From the NCBI RefSeq assembly GCF_019930585.1, contig NZ_CP082839.1:992001-1056000 (forward strand): a stretch of DNA of 64,000 nucleotides. Direction: 5' to 3'. The number at the start of each line of letters is the position of its first letter. Position 1 is the first letter of the stretch. Of this stretch, positions 16,843 through 24,905 are shown piece by piece. The notes under the pieces were generated by a model that was not told the DNA's origin, did no database searches, and saw only the letters and a program-made list of their open reading frames with translations. Origin of the DNA: Sphingomonas nostoxanthinifaciens. Its GTDB lineage: Bacteria; Pseudomonadota; Alphaproteobacteria; Sphingomonadales; Sphingomonadaceae. The position numbers and the translations under genes are program-made.

Positions 16843-18813
16843 TTATGAGATCGTTGGTCCAGAGCGAGCACGCCCAAACCGCCAGTTTACGCCGTCTTGC
16901 CCCATGAGTCCGCTGACCCGGTTGCCGAACTGTCGCTCAAGCACCGGCCGCCACGGCACGAGGGTAAATTCCCGCGACTGTTCGACAAGAGCGAACCGGC
17001 CGCCCGCCAGATCGACGCGTCGGGCGAGTCGGCCCTCGACGACGCTGCCCGTCCAGGCCTCGACGAACGGCTTGCCCAGCTCCTCGGCAAGCTGCTCGCC
17101 CGCACCGATCAATTCCCGGCGCTGAAGGAGCAAGAGCGCGTTGGCGCGAAGGCGAACCGTTCCCCCATCGACATCGGCGAGTTGCTGCTCCACCAGCCAC
17201 TGCCGGCGCGCCTCGAGCGCCGACCGCGCCTCGCTTCCGAAACCAGCATCGCGCATCGGCAACGGTGCCGCAGCACCGATCTCGCGGTCGAGCCATGTTG
17301 CGGCTTCGGCCGTTTCCAGCCGGGCGAGCGGCACCGATGAAAGGGTGTCGATCTCGACGGGTCGATCGCGAACATTTCGCGCTTCATAGGCGGCAGCCCG
17401 GTCGAGATGATCCGATGCGATCGGCCAGGTGCCGTCCGCGTCGCGTTCGATGCCGACACCCGCGCGCCGCATCGCCTCCAGGCGTCGGACATGGGTCTCT
17501 GCGAAGCCCTGCGTCGCGCTGGCATCATGGCGGAGGTGCCCGTCCACGGAATAGCGGCCGCCATTGGCGGCGGCGATCTCGACCACCGTCCGGTCGACGT
17601 CGCGAACGCCGGCGTTCCGGGGGGCGGCCCGAACGATCGATCCCTCAGGCGTGGCCTCGACCCGATCGCCGCGCCCAACATCCAGATAGTGGACACGTCC
17701 GTCGACGCCGTCGACGATCAGATAGTGGCGGTCGCAATGCTCGTCCGAGAAGCCGCGATGGATGACGCGTCCGACGATCGGCTGATCGAGCCGATCATGG
17801 ATGCGCTGGTCGGCGCCCGCGCGATCTAGGTTCCGCGCGGTCAATTCGCGCTGCATCGTCCTGATGATGTCCCCGCGCTCGCCCATCCGGCGAAGCGTGT
17901 CTTCGATGTCGTCATTGAGACGCCACCGCCCGTGCCCAAGATCCTCCGCTAGCCCCATCGCGCCGAGCTTGCGCAACCGGCCTGCCGTGATCGACTGCTG
18001 GAATTGGTCATTGCTCGCCGCGGTCACCGTCCGCTCGTCGTCCATGCGACGGAGCAGAAGACGGTCGATCGTGGTGAGGCGCCCCTGCTGGACATCGTGA
18101 CGAAGCCGGTCCTCGATCTCCCGGTCGGTGCGCGGCCCGAGGTCGAGGGTGGCAAGCTCGGCGGCACGCTCGCGAAACCCGTGAGCGATATACTCGCGGG
18201 CGATGATCAGATTTTCGCCGCGATCGTCGACACCTCGCAGCATGATGTGGGTGTGGGGCTGGTCGGTGTTGAAATGGTCGACCGCCACCCAGTCGAGCTT
18301 CGTGCCGAGGTCATGTTCGGCCTGGATCATCAGCCGTCGGACATAGGGTCTGAGGTCAGGATATTCGGCCCCATCCTCGGCCGAGACGATGAAGCGGAAC
18401 TGGTGCCGGTCGCCGTCGCAGCGCTCAACGAAGGCCTTGCCGTCGGCTTGGTCGACATCGCGACCGTAGAGTTCGCCCGGGGCGCCTTCGCGCGTCACGC
18501 CGTCTCGCTGGATATAGCGCAGATGCGCGCGGGCACCGGGAAGCCCTTTCGCGCCGAGCCTGACCAGCCTTGTCTTGACGATGGCGCGCCGGGCCCGAAA
18601 ACCGGCGAGCCGGTCGCGGCTGGAAAGCAGCCGCCCAATGCTGGCGCCGCGCCCGATCCGGCTGCCGTCGAAGCGGCGATTTACGATGCCCGTCTTGCGG
18701 CCGGCCAGCCGGGCCGCCGCGACGATGCGACCACCGTAGCGGATGGCCTTCTTGCCGGACTTGGCCGAGGCGCCCTTGCCAAGCCTGGGCGTGAATTCCT
18801 CGTCGTCGCTCAT
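16843..18813 (-). CDS. Conjugative relaxase (DUF3363, MobP/VirD2-like)
   Basis: The 656-residue protein contains the relaxase histidine motif in VAVDHFNTDQPHTHIMLRGV at about residue 215, which coordinates the metal for nicking at oriT. Upstream is HLRYIQRDGVTREG; the active tyrosine is likely that one or another N-terminal Tyr, which I cannot fix by eye. A basic N-terminal region precedes it and a large DUF3363-type C-terminal domain follows. It would nick and carry the transferred strand. The ATG at 18811-18813 (MSDDEEFTPRLG) fits the family start. It has its own promoter region of about 250 bp upstream, a natural place to look for oriT. Confidence 0.9.
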   Translation of the reverse strand: MSDDEEFTPRLGKGASAKSGKKAIRYGGRIVAAARLAGRKTGIVNRRFDGSRIGRGASIGRLLSSRDRLAGFRARRAIVKTRLVRLGAKGLPGARAHLRYIQRDGVTREGAPGELYGRDVDQADGKAFVERCDGDRHQFRFIVSAEDGAEYPDLRPYVRRLMIQAEHDLGTKLDWVAVDHFNTDQPHTHIMLRGVDDRGENLIIAREYIAHGFRERAAELATLDLGPRTDREIEDRLRHDVQQGRLTTIDRLLLRRMDDERTVTAASNDQFQQSITAGRLRKLGAMGLAEDLGHGRWRLNDDIEDTLRRMGERGDIIRTMQRELTARNLDRAGADQRIHDRLDQPIVGRVIHRGFSDEHCDRHYLIVDGVDGRVHYLDVGRGDRVEATPEGSIVRAAPRNAGVRDVDRTVVEIAAANGGRYSVDGHLRHDASATQGFAETHVRRLEAMRRAGVGIERDADGTWPIASDHLDRAAAYEARNVRDRPVEIDTLSSVPLARLETAEAATWLDREIGAAAPLPMRDAGFGSEARSALEARRQWLVEQQLADVDGGTVRLRANALLLLQRRELIGAGEQLAEELGKPFVEAWTGSVVEGRLARRVDLAGGRFALVEQSREFTLVPWRPVLERQFGNRVSGLMGQDGVNWRFGRARSGPTIS

Positions 18814-19011
18814 TGAGCCGCGAACCGCGTCGAGCGAGACGGAGACCGACAGGAAAACGGCAGAAATTCGCCGAATCCGCGGAAGCTGTCTCTCTCCACG
18901 AGACGCATGTCTCGTGAAAAAACGATGTGCAGACAATTACTTGAGCAGGGTCGCGAGACACTGCCTTTATCTTGTTTTCCCTTCCTCCCTTCCTCTGCCT
19001 CATCCCGGCTC

Positions 19012-19056
19012 AAAAAACGGGGAGAGACGCCGCCAGCCTGACGACGCCTCTCCCTG
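19012..19056 (-). terminator. Rho-independent terminator
   Basis: On the minus strand a G+C-rich stem (GGGAGAGGCGTCG against CGGCGTCTCTCCC, two mismatched positions) with a 9-nt loop is followed by a run of six T residues. It lies 16 bp past the stop of the small gene at 19072-19431 and separates it from the relaxase. Confidence 0.8.
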
Positions 19057-19071
19057 CTAAATGCCAGTCGA

Positions 19072-19431
19072 TCAGTGCGCATCGAGCATCGCTTCGCGCG
19101 CCGCCTTTCGGCTGCGACAGAAGCGCTTTCCGAGCGTCCCATGAGCGATCCCGTCGCCATCCACGAGCAGCACGCCTGTGAACCAGCGACCATCCAGCCG
19201 ACCGCAGATCGCGATGCGATCGAGCTCCAGATCCTCGTTATCGATGCTCTCGTATGCGCCGATCCAGCGCTCCTGAGCTCGCGCATCCCAGAGGAATTCG
19301 GTCTCTTCCGCGTCCAGGAAACGATGCGCCAATGCTTCCCCGGCACCGTGTCCGAACTCGAGTTCCAGTCCCGCCATCAAGGTCGCCATCACGCGATCCG
19401 ACGCCGTTCCGATGCTCTCCATCATGCTCAT
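19072..19431 (-). CDS. Hypothetical ICE protein, 119 aa
   Basis: I do not recognise a named family. The protein is acidic in the middle (FLDAEETEFLWDARAQERWIGAYES spans about residues 40-64) with a basic C-terminal helix ending KRFCRSRKAAREAMLDAH. Similar small proteins occur between relaxase and transglycosylase genes in sphingomonad ICEs. The start at 19429-19431 was chosen because GGAGG lies 6 nt upstream. A strong terminator follows. The 240 bp upstream, to the lytic transglycosylase stop, show no credible gene. Confidence 0.65.
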   Translation of the reverse strand: MSMMESIGTASDRVMATLMAGLELEFGHGAGEALAHRFLDAEETEFLWDARAQERWIGAYESIDNEDLELDRIAICGRLDGRWFTGVLLVDGDGIAHGTLGKRFCRSRKAAREAMLDAH

Positions 19432-19673
19432 GATGACCTCCAAACTGTTCGTCCTCACCATCGAGAACGGCGTCCGAGGGACGGATGGCGGAGCGGCTGT
19501 CAGGGCCGCGGAGCATAGCGGAGCGCCGCAAAGCGGACGTGGGGGGAACCGATTTGCGCAGCAAATTGGGGGGCACCCGCGGGCCTTGATAGGCGGTCCG
19601 CCAGCCGTCATCCTAGGTCTATCGAGACGAGCCCCCGCCCTCTCGTGTGCCGCAACATCGGCCCCGATCGCCC

Positions 19674-20243
19674 TCATTTCTGCACCACGAAGATCGGAGA
19701 CGGCGATTTCTCCGATGCCCCGTTCGCGTCCCGCCGGATCGCAAAGAGCGTCTCCGCCGGTCGATCTGGCACTGCCTGTGGCGGCTCACCAACCTTCGCC
19801 AGATAGGCTGTCGTCTCGCTCGGCAATGCCCGACCGCTGGCGAGATAATCGGCATAGCGGGTCGGGCCGGCGTTGTAGGCCGCGAACAGGCCCGGGTAGC
19901 CGAAGCGCTGGTAAAGCCACCGCAGATAGAAGGTGCCCGCCAGGATATTGTCGCGAGGATTGTCGGGATTGGCGCCGAGGCCGAGTGTCTGGCGCATCTG
20001 ACTCCACGTCGCCGGCATGAGTTGCATGAGGCCCATTGCACCTGCGCGGCTGCGGATCGGCTTGCCCATCACGGTCGTCCGAGCGCGACTTTCGGCCTGC
20101 ATGACGCGCTCGATCCAGCTCGTCGGGATGCCGAAACGCGACGAAGCCTCGTCGATGGTGCGCCGCCAATCTGCGACCGCTTCGGCATGGGCGGGCCTCG
20201 CGACAGCCAAGGCCGCGACACACAAGACCCTTACCAGCGCCAT
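19674..20243 (-). CDS. Conjugation-associated lytic transglycosylase (SLT family)
   Basis: The 189-residue secreted protein has a signal peptide (MALVRVLCVAALAVARPAHA) and a soluble lytic transglycosylase domain. The catalytic Glu is in IERVMQAESRARTTV, followed by SRAGAMGLMQLMPATW, NILAGTFYLRWLYQRF and the AAYNAGP motif. It opens local gaps in peptidoglycan for the mating channel, like VirB1/TrbN. It overlaps traF by 13 bp, so it is co-transcribed with the pilin-processing protease. The short Met at 20241-20243 was chosen because it begins the signal peptide. Confidence 0.92.
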   Translation of the reverse strand: MALVRVLCVAALAVARPAHAEAVADWRRTIDEASSRFGIPTSWIERVMQAESRARTTVMGKPIRSRAGAMGLMQLMPATWSQMRQTLGLGANPDNPRDNILAGTFYLRWLYQRFGYPGLFAAYNAGPTRYADYLASGRALPSETTAYLAKVGEPPQAVPDRPAETLFAIRRDANGASEKSPSPIFVVQK

Positions 20244-20812
20244 AGCCGCCGCGCCTTGCCGATCACGTCGGCATCGTTCGTCGGTCCGAAATAGCGCCCG
20301 TCGAATGACCCTGGATGGTCGTTCAGCAGGAGGGACTGGCCGTCGCGCAACCGCTGGCACCCGGACCAGAGCGGCATCGATCGCCCATGATCATCGACGC
20401 TGCGACGGTGGGCGCTTGGTCGCCCGTTGACGAAGACTTGTGTCCCGAGCGCGCAGATTTCGTCGCCCGGTCCGGCCGCGACCCGCTTTACTAGAGGAAC
20501 ATTGGAGGGGATGTAGCGGCGATCGGCAGCCAAGGCGCGAAACGGTGCCGGCGTCCAGGCGATCACCATGTCGCCCGGCCGGAAGCGAGCGCCGGGATCG
20601 ACGGCGTACAGGCCGATCGGCGCACTGGCGCTCGCGTTCCAGACGAGCCGGGGCGCGGGCGGAAAGGCTGCCGTGGCCATCACGATCGCGGTGCCGACCG
20701 CACCAAAAGTCAACCTACGGGCGACTCGAATGCGCCGCCGCTTGCGCGCACGAAGCGCATCGCCCCAGGCCAGGAGTGGCGCGTCGCCGGCGCGGGAAGA
20801 AGGCCGGCTCAC
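20231..20812 (-). CDS. traF: Conjugative pilin maturation protease TraF (S26 family)
   Basis: The 193-residue protein is a signal-peptidase-like S26 enzyme. One transmembrane helix lies at about residues 35-52 (FGAVGTAIVMATAAF). The catalytic Ser is in NASASAPIGLY and the general-base Lys in VPLVKRVAAGPGDEI; a C-terminal YFGPTNDADVIGKA box completes the family pattern. In RP4-type systems TraF cleaves and cyclises the TrbC pilin. It overlaps both the downstream transglycosylase and the upstream HTH gene by a few bases. Confidence 0.92.
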   Translation of the reverse strand: MSRPSSRAGDAPLLAWGDALRARKRRRIRVARRLTFGAVGTAIVMATAAFPPAPRLVWNASASAPIGLYAVDPGARFRPGDMVIAWTPAPFRALAADRRYIPSNVPLVKRVAAGPGDEICALGTQVFVNGRPSAHRRSVDDHGRSMPLWSGCQRLRDGQSLLLNDHPGSFDGRYFGPTNDADVIGKARRLWRW

Positions 20813-21039
20813 CGGCTCAACTCCCGCGTGGCGTGCTGGCTCGACCAGGCTTCCAGATCATCGATATGATATTGGACGAAGCGGCTGTGGCGCCGAAATA
20901 TTGGTCCTTTGCCATCGCGGCGTAGGCGTTTCAGCAGCCGGCTCGACATCTTGAGATAGGCGGCCGCCTGGTCGGTATTGAGAAAGGGCGAGCCGCGTTT
21001 TGCGCGGTTGGCGCGCGCGATATCGTCATCGCTGTCCAT
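20809..21039 (-). CDS. Helix-turn-helix (excisionase/MerR-like) protein
   Basis: The 76-residue protein has a winged-helix excisionase-type domain: FLNTDQAAAYLKMSSRLLKR followed by GPIFRRHSRFVQYHIDDLEAW, the two DNA-contact elements of the HTH_17 family. It overlaps traF by 4 bp and begins the small operon HTH-traF-transglycosylase. It may regulate this operon or serve as a recombination directionality factor; sequence alone does not tell. Confidence 0.82.
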   Translation of the reverse strand: MDSDDDIARANRAKRGSPFLNTDQAAAYLKMSSRLLKRLRRDGKGPIFRRHSRFVQYHIDDLEAWSSQHATRELSR

Positions 21040-21161
21040 CGAGACGGTGTCCTCAGTCTAGAAATCGCAGTCGTGCGATCGGGACACCGGACCTGACCTC
21101 TCGGGCACCGCCTGATCAGTGTCGAAAACGGCAAGTCCGATTTCGACACAGGAAAGAGAAG

Positions 21162-21185
21162 ACCCCGCGCTCGAAGGCGCGGGGT
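21162..21185 (-). terminator. Terminator downstream of the DUF736 gene
   Basis: Perfect 9-bp inverted repeat ACCCCGCGC/GCGCGGGGT with a 6-nt loop, followed on the minus strand by a pyrimidine tract CTTCTCTTTCC. It lies 8 bp past the DUF736 stop codon. Confidence 0.7.
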
Positions 21186-21192
21186 CCGAGGC

Positions 21193-21492
21193 TCAGCGCG
21201 ACCAGATGAGCTTGTGCTCGCCGTCGTCACCTTGGCTCAGCGTCGCGTAGATCGGGGCCGGGAACGACGGATCGTCGAGCTTGAGGCTGAGATATTCGGC
21301 GCCGGTTTCGCGCGCCGCCTTGGTCCAGGCCGCGCCGAATTCCACGCCACCGGCGCTGACGCGGTGATCGGGGGCCTTGTCATTCTCGCGGTCAACGGGC
21401 CGGATCATGGCCTTGACCCGAAGGGTCAGCGTGCGGATTTCGCCGGTGTAGATGCCGCCGTCGCCGCGGGTGAAGCTGCCGATTTGTGCCAT
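21193..21492 (-). CDS. DUF736 family protein
   Basis: The 99-residue protein begins [19 protein letters not shown] and contains [15 protein letters not shown] and an [20 protein letters not shown] core, the recognised DUF736 pattern. The family is small, beta-rich and almost confined to conjugative elements and plasmids of alphaproteobacteria; its function is unknown. It stands alone with its own terminator. Confidence 0.88.
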   Translation of the reverse strand: MAQIGSFTRGDGGIYTGEIRTLTLRVKAMIRPVDRENDKAPDHRVSAGGVEFGAAWTKAARETGAEYLSLKLDDPSFPAPIYATLSQGDDGEHKLIWSR

Positions 21493-21857
21493 GGTAAGTC
21501 TCCTGATGCTTGTCTCGATGCCGCCCCATGCGGCCTCGATGGCAGTCGATCAGGCGATGGACGGGCGACGCGCACCTGCTCGGGGTCCCCATCGCGAAGC
21601 GATGGGGTGGGCGTAGGCCGGAGCGTCAAGCGAAGGACGGCCAAAGCCGGCTTTCTTGTTTCGCGAGGAGCCCGACAGGGCGGGGAAGAAAGTTGGCGAC
21701 GCCGTTGCGCGGTCAAGACCGGACAGCGCCAGACCTGCCATGAAGAGAGGCCAACCGGGCGGTCATGAATGCTATCGGGGGCTAACCGACAATCGGAACA
21801 TGGTCGTAGCGATCCACGGATTGGGCATTGCAAGTTGCTGAGCTATCGAAAGTCCCG
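21493..21857. other. Non-coding stretch between DUF736 and split YbaK gene
   Basis: No credible gene. The only clear element is an inverted repeat at 21587-21607, CCCCATCGC-GAA-GCGATGGGG, with no T-run. The promoter of the DUF736 gene should lie near the left end and that of the YbaK-like gene at the right end. Confidence 0.5.
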
Positions 21858-22122
21858 ATGAGCCATGAATCGGTCCGCGCCGACCTTGCCACACGCGCGC
21901 CCGATCTTCCGATCATCGTCGTCGAACAGAGGAGAGCGACGGTGGCGGAGGCCGCGATCGCGCTGGGTGTCGAGCCAGGCCAGATTGCCAAGTCACTCGC
22001 ACTTCGGGTCAACGAACAGGTCGTCCTGCTGGTGACGCGCGGCGATACGCGCCTCGATAATCAGAAGACCAAGGCTGCGTTCGGGGGACGGCCACGGATG
22101 CTCGATCCGGCCGAAACACTAG

Positions 22123-23235
22123 GTCGTGAACCCATAAAAGGGTGATCTACGCGGGGCTTTGAAGTTCGATGTTTACGACCCGTGAGGCATCAAACGTAAT
22201 ATCATCCTGCTGGCCGACCCTGACCACTTCCGTTGCCCAAGCGACATGGACATCACGGACGCGACTGCCGTCATCGAGCGTCACGATCACGCGGGTGCTG
22301 CCATAAGAGGTCTCTGGCATTTCACGAACTTTGTCGCTGATATGAGCAGGCAGCGTGCGCGATCGGGTGTCCATCCGCAGATCTTACCTCATGAGCTACA
22401 CCGGAAAAAGCTAGTGCCGGCGGAGCCGCCGACCCGCTTTCACGCCGAGCCAGATTGTGATTCAGCTTCGGCATGAGCCGATATGATCTGACAGACTTCG
22501 AGTGGCGAGTGATCGAGCCGCTGCTGCCCAACAAACCGCGAGGCGTGCCGCGCGTAGATGACCGGCGCGTGCTAAATGGCATCTTCTGGGTGCTGCGATC
22601 CGGTGCGCCGTGGCGTGACCTGCCCGAGCGCTACGGCCCTCGCACGACTTGCTACAACCGCTTCGTGCGATGGCGGAAGGCGGGCGTGTGGGATCGAATG
22701 ATGGACGCCATCACCGCCGCACATGACGGCAACATCCAGATGATCGACAGCACCTCCGTTCGCGCCCACCAGCAGGCCGCGACGGCAAAAAGGGGGATCC
22801 AGATCATTGTCTCGGTCGCTCACGGGGCGGCCTCACGACCAAAATCCACGCAGTCGTCGACGCGCAAGGGCTCCCAATCCGGCTCGGCCTGACCGCCGGG
22901 CAGGCGCATGACAGCCCCGCCGCGTATCACCTGCTCGACCGTCTCGGTCCGCGAACCATCGTACTCGCGGACAAAGCTTATGATGCCGATGGCATCCGCG
23001 GCCTTATCGAGGCCCAAGGCGCAGTGCCCAACATCCCGGCCAAATCCAATCGCAAATGGAAACCATGCTTCAGCAAGCAGCTCTATCGCGAGCGCAATCT
23101 GGTCGAGCGCTTCTTCAGCAAACTGAAGCACTTCCGGCGCATCGCCACTCGTTACGACAAGCTCGCCGCAAACTTCCTCGCTATGGTTCAGCTCGCTTCA
23201 ATGCGACTGTGGCTACGCGCTTATGAGTCTACGGC
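22123..23235 (+). mobile_element. IS5-family (IS427-like) insertion sequence with passenger ORF
   Basis: The 1113-bp element is bordered by CTAG on both sides (22119-22122 and 23236-23239), the usual 4-bp target duplication of this group. The ends form an imperfect inverted repeat: GTCGTGAACCCATAA at the left against GCCGTAGACTCATAA read inward from the right. It encodes a two-frame transposase at its right end and a separate 75-codon ORF of opposite orientation at its left end. The length exceeds the common size of about 850 bp because of this extra segment. Excising it in silico restores the YbaK frame precisely, which fixes the boundaries. Confidence 0.9.
22147..22374 (-). CDS. Hypothetical 75-aa passenger protein within the IS
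   Basis: The ORF lies between the IS left end and the transposase, reading outward. It encodes a small soluble protein, with VREMPETSYGSTRVIVTLDD, VRDVHVAWATEVVRVGQQDD and a FDASRVVNIEL end. The alternating hydrophobic pattern suggests a compact beta fold. I recall similar short hypothetical proteins in sphingomonads but know no function. Codon use and composition look like a real gene. Being inside the IS, it would move with it. It could instead be a fragment caught during an earlier event. Confidence 0.6.
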   Translation of the reverse strand: MDTRSRTLPAHISDKVREMPETSYGSTRVIVTLDDGSRVRDVHVAWATEVVRVGQQDDITFDASRVVNIELQSPA

Positions 23236-23239
23236 CTAG
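22473..23239 (+). CDS. IS5-family transposase, two frames joined by frameshift
   Basis: Frame one (22473-22892) encodes the DUF4096 N-terminal half (DLTDFEWRVIEPLLPNKPRG, RSGAPWRDLPERYGP) and the first catalytic Asp in IQMIDSTSVRAHQQAA. Homology then passes into the other frame (GGLTTKIHAVVDAQGLPIRL, then IVLADKAYDADGIR) at an AAAAAGGGGG tract near 22788-22797. Production of the full DDE enzyme by -1 slippage there is usual in the IS427 group. The third acidic residue lies in RERNLVERFFSKLKHFRRIA. The last codons are ESTA, with the stop TAG supplied by the target duplication itself. Confidence 0.88.
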
Positions 23240-23457
23240 AAGTCACCGGCCATCCGGTCGGTGGGGTCTGCCCGTTCGGGCTGGCGACGACGTTGCCGAT
23301 CTTCTGTGACGAGAGCCTCAAGGCTTTCGATATCGTCTATCCGGCGGCCGGCTCACTCAACTCTTCGGTGGCCGTGTCGCCCGATCGACTGGCCGATGTT
23401 GTCGATGGCCAATGGGTCGATATCTGTCGGCTCCCAGAGCCCAAGATCGATTGAGCG

Positions 23458-23868
23458 ATGGCGAGCATACCCTCCCGAACGATCCGGATCGCGGCCGCCT
23501 TGATCGACGATGACGCCGGCCGACTGCTTCTCGTGAGGAAGGCGGGCACGCGATGGTTCATGCAGGCGGGTGGCAAGATCGAGCCGGGCGAGAGCGCCTT
23601 GTCGGCGCTCCGCCGTGAGCTGGCCGAGGAGATCGGGTTCGAAAGATCGGACGAAGATGCCCGCTACCTCGGACGTTTCTCGGCATCGGCGGCCAATGAA
23701 CCGGACACGATCGTCGAGGCAGAGCTCTTTCATGTTCGTGCCGAGCATGCCGCCCGGACGCTGGCCGAGATCGAGGAAGCGATCTGGGTCAGCGGGGCCG
23801 AGGCCGCCGCATTGCCGCTCGCCCCGCTCACCCGCGATGTCGTCCTGCCGTTGTCAAAGCAGCTGTGA
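23458..23868 (+). CDS. Nudix hydrolase
   Basis: The 136-residue protein has a canonical Nudix box, GGKIEPGESALSALRRELAEEIGF, at about residues 38-61 (given as span with the invariant Gly, REL and EEIG). It cleaves nucleoside diphosphates linked to another moiety; the substrate cannot be predicted. It begins 3 bp after the stop of the IS-split YbaK-like gene, so the two were probably an operon. The split may have reduced its expression unless the IS supplies a promoter. Confidence 0.9.
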   Translation: MASIPSRTIRIAAALIDDDAGRLLLVRKAGTRWFMQAGGKIEPGESALSALRRELAEEIGFERSDEDARYLGRFSASAANEPDTIVEAELFHVRAEHAARTLAEIEEAIWVSGAEAAALPLAPLTRDVVLPLSKQL

Positions 23869-23886
23869 CCGCGCCTCGCGCGGACT

Positions 23887-24252
23887 TCACAACTGCCCCG
23901 ACAGCGGTTGCAGGAAGACGCGCTCGTAGCTTTTGAAGGGTGGCTCGGCGAAGCGTTCGATGACGATCTTAGCCTCTGGATCGAGCGGCAATTCGGTCCG
24001 ATAGCGGCGATAGGCCGCATCGTCCGGAAAACCATACAGGGCGACGGCAACGTCCGTTTCTCCCTGCTGGCCTCTCCGGGGAAAGCTGATCGTCGTGTCG
24101 CTGGGCGCGGCGCGGGGCAGGAAGAAGCCGTAATGGGTGCCGCCATATCGCTCGATCAGGCGAACCCAAGCGTGGCCATAGTCATCGAACTCGGCGAGCT
24201 TGTCGGGGTCCAGGCGATACCGGACCTCACAGACGATCGCCTCGGATTGCAT
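23887..24252 (-). CDS. NIPSNAP-type dimeric alpha/beta-barrel protein
   Basis: The 121-residue protein begins MQSEAIVCEVRYRLDPDKLA and contains WVRLIERYGGTHYGFFLPR and VAVALYGFPDDAAYRRYRTE. This ferredoxin-like pattern is that of the NIPSNAP family. Members are small, often dimeric proteins of unclear biochemical role. It is convergent with the Nudix gene with an 18-bp gap. The 263 bp upstream of it, to the DUF2958 gene, hold no gene I can support. Confidence 0.75.
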   Translation of the reverse strand: MQSEAIVCEVRYRLDPDKLAEFDDYGHAWVRLIERYGGTHYGFFLPRAAPSDTTISFPRRGQQGETDVAVALYGFPDDAAYRRYRTELPLDPEAKIVIERFAEPPFKSYERVFLQPLSGQL

Positions 24253-24515
24253 CGATTTCGCTCCCCCTGAAGATGCTCGTCCAGACGATAGCCGCGATCG
24301 GCAATCCAACGCAAAGCCACGCGCCCGAGCCCGTGAGGGCGAGGGCGCGCGGCCGAATTTTAGGCCCTGAATGGCGGGCGGGATTGCTTCCGCCCGCGTT
24401 GGGGCACCTCGTTTGGCCCGTTCAGCATGAGGAGCGCTCGCCTTTCGGTGTGGCGATGTGCCATACCGCGTAACGTCATCCGCCCCCCCCACCCGGATGG
24501 CGAAAGTCCGGCGTC

Positions 24516-24905
24516 CTAGCTTAGTCGGGCGGCGCGGCGCAGCAGCGTTTCCGCCCATATGATCGAGCCGGCCTGGCGCACGGTATCTGTCCAGCGGGAC
24601 AGCTGGAACGGTGTGGCGAAGGCTTCGTCGCGTTCGATCCAGAGGCCATAGGGCAGGCGGATCGACCGCAGTTCGGACAGGCTGAATGATCCGAGCTCGG
24701 GGCAGCCAAAACTAAGGTCGGTAAGGCCGAACAAGGTGTCGCCATCCTCGTCCAGTTCGGTCGCAAGCCATGTGGCCGCTCCCAGCGGATTGAAGAATTT
24801 CACGACAGGCGGCGGGTCGAAACGCTCGCCTTTGATGTCGCTGACGCGGCGGTCGGCATCGTTCGAACGGAGCGCCGCGCGGAGTTCGATGGGCAAGAGG
24901 ATCAT
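24516..24905 (-). CDS. DUF2958 family protein
   Basis: The 129-residue protein has the family features MILLPIELRAALRSND at the start, VVKFFNPLGAATWLATELDEDGD, LFGLTDLSFGCPELGSFSL and a YGLWIERD segment. DUF2958 genes accompany ArdC-type genes on ICEs and plasmids, as here: the start overlaps the ardC stop by 4 bp. Its function is unknown; the pairing suggests a role in establishment after transfer. Confidence 0.88.
   Translation of the reverse strand: MILLPIELRAALRSNDADRRVSDIKGERFDPPPVVKFFNPLGAATWLATELDEDGDTLFGLTDLSFGCPELGSFSLSELRSIRLPYGLWIERDEAFATPFQLSRWTDTVRQAGSIIWAETLLRRAARLS

Larger units (their letters stand above)
21858..23454 (+). pseudogene. YbaK/ProX-type deacylase gene split by an IS
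   Basis: The 5' part (21858-22122) encodes MSHESVRADLATRAPDLPII through LVTRGDTRLDNQKTKAAFGG and RPRMLDPAET. The 3' part (23240-23454) encodes EVTGHPVGGVCPFGL and the remaining family motifs. Removing the IS (22123-23235) with one CTAG copy joins the parts exactly in frame as AETLEVTGHPVGG, giving a 159-residue protein of normal YbaK length. The family deacylates mischarged tRNAs such as Cys-tRNA(Pro) or Ala-tRNA(Pro). The split copy is probably inactive; the break is before the conserved GxxP region. The next gene (Nudix) starts 3 bp after its stop and may now lack its promoter. Confidence 0.92.
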
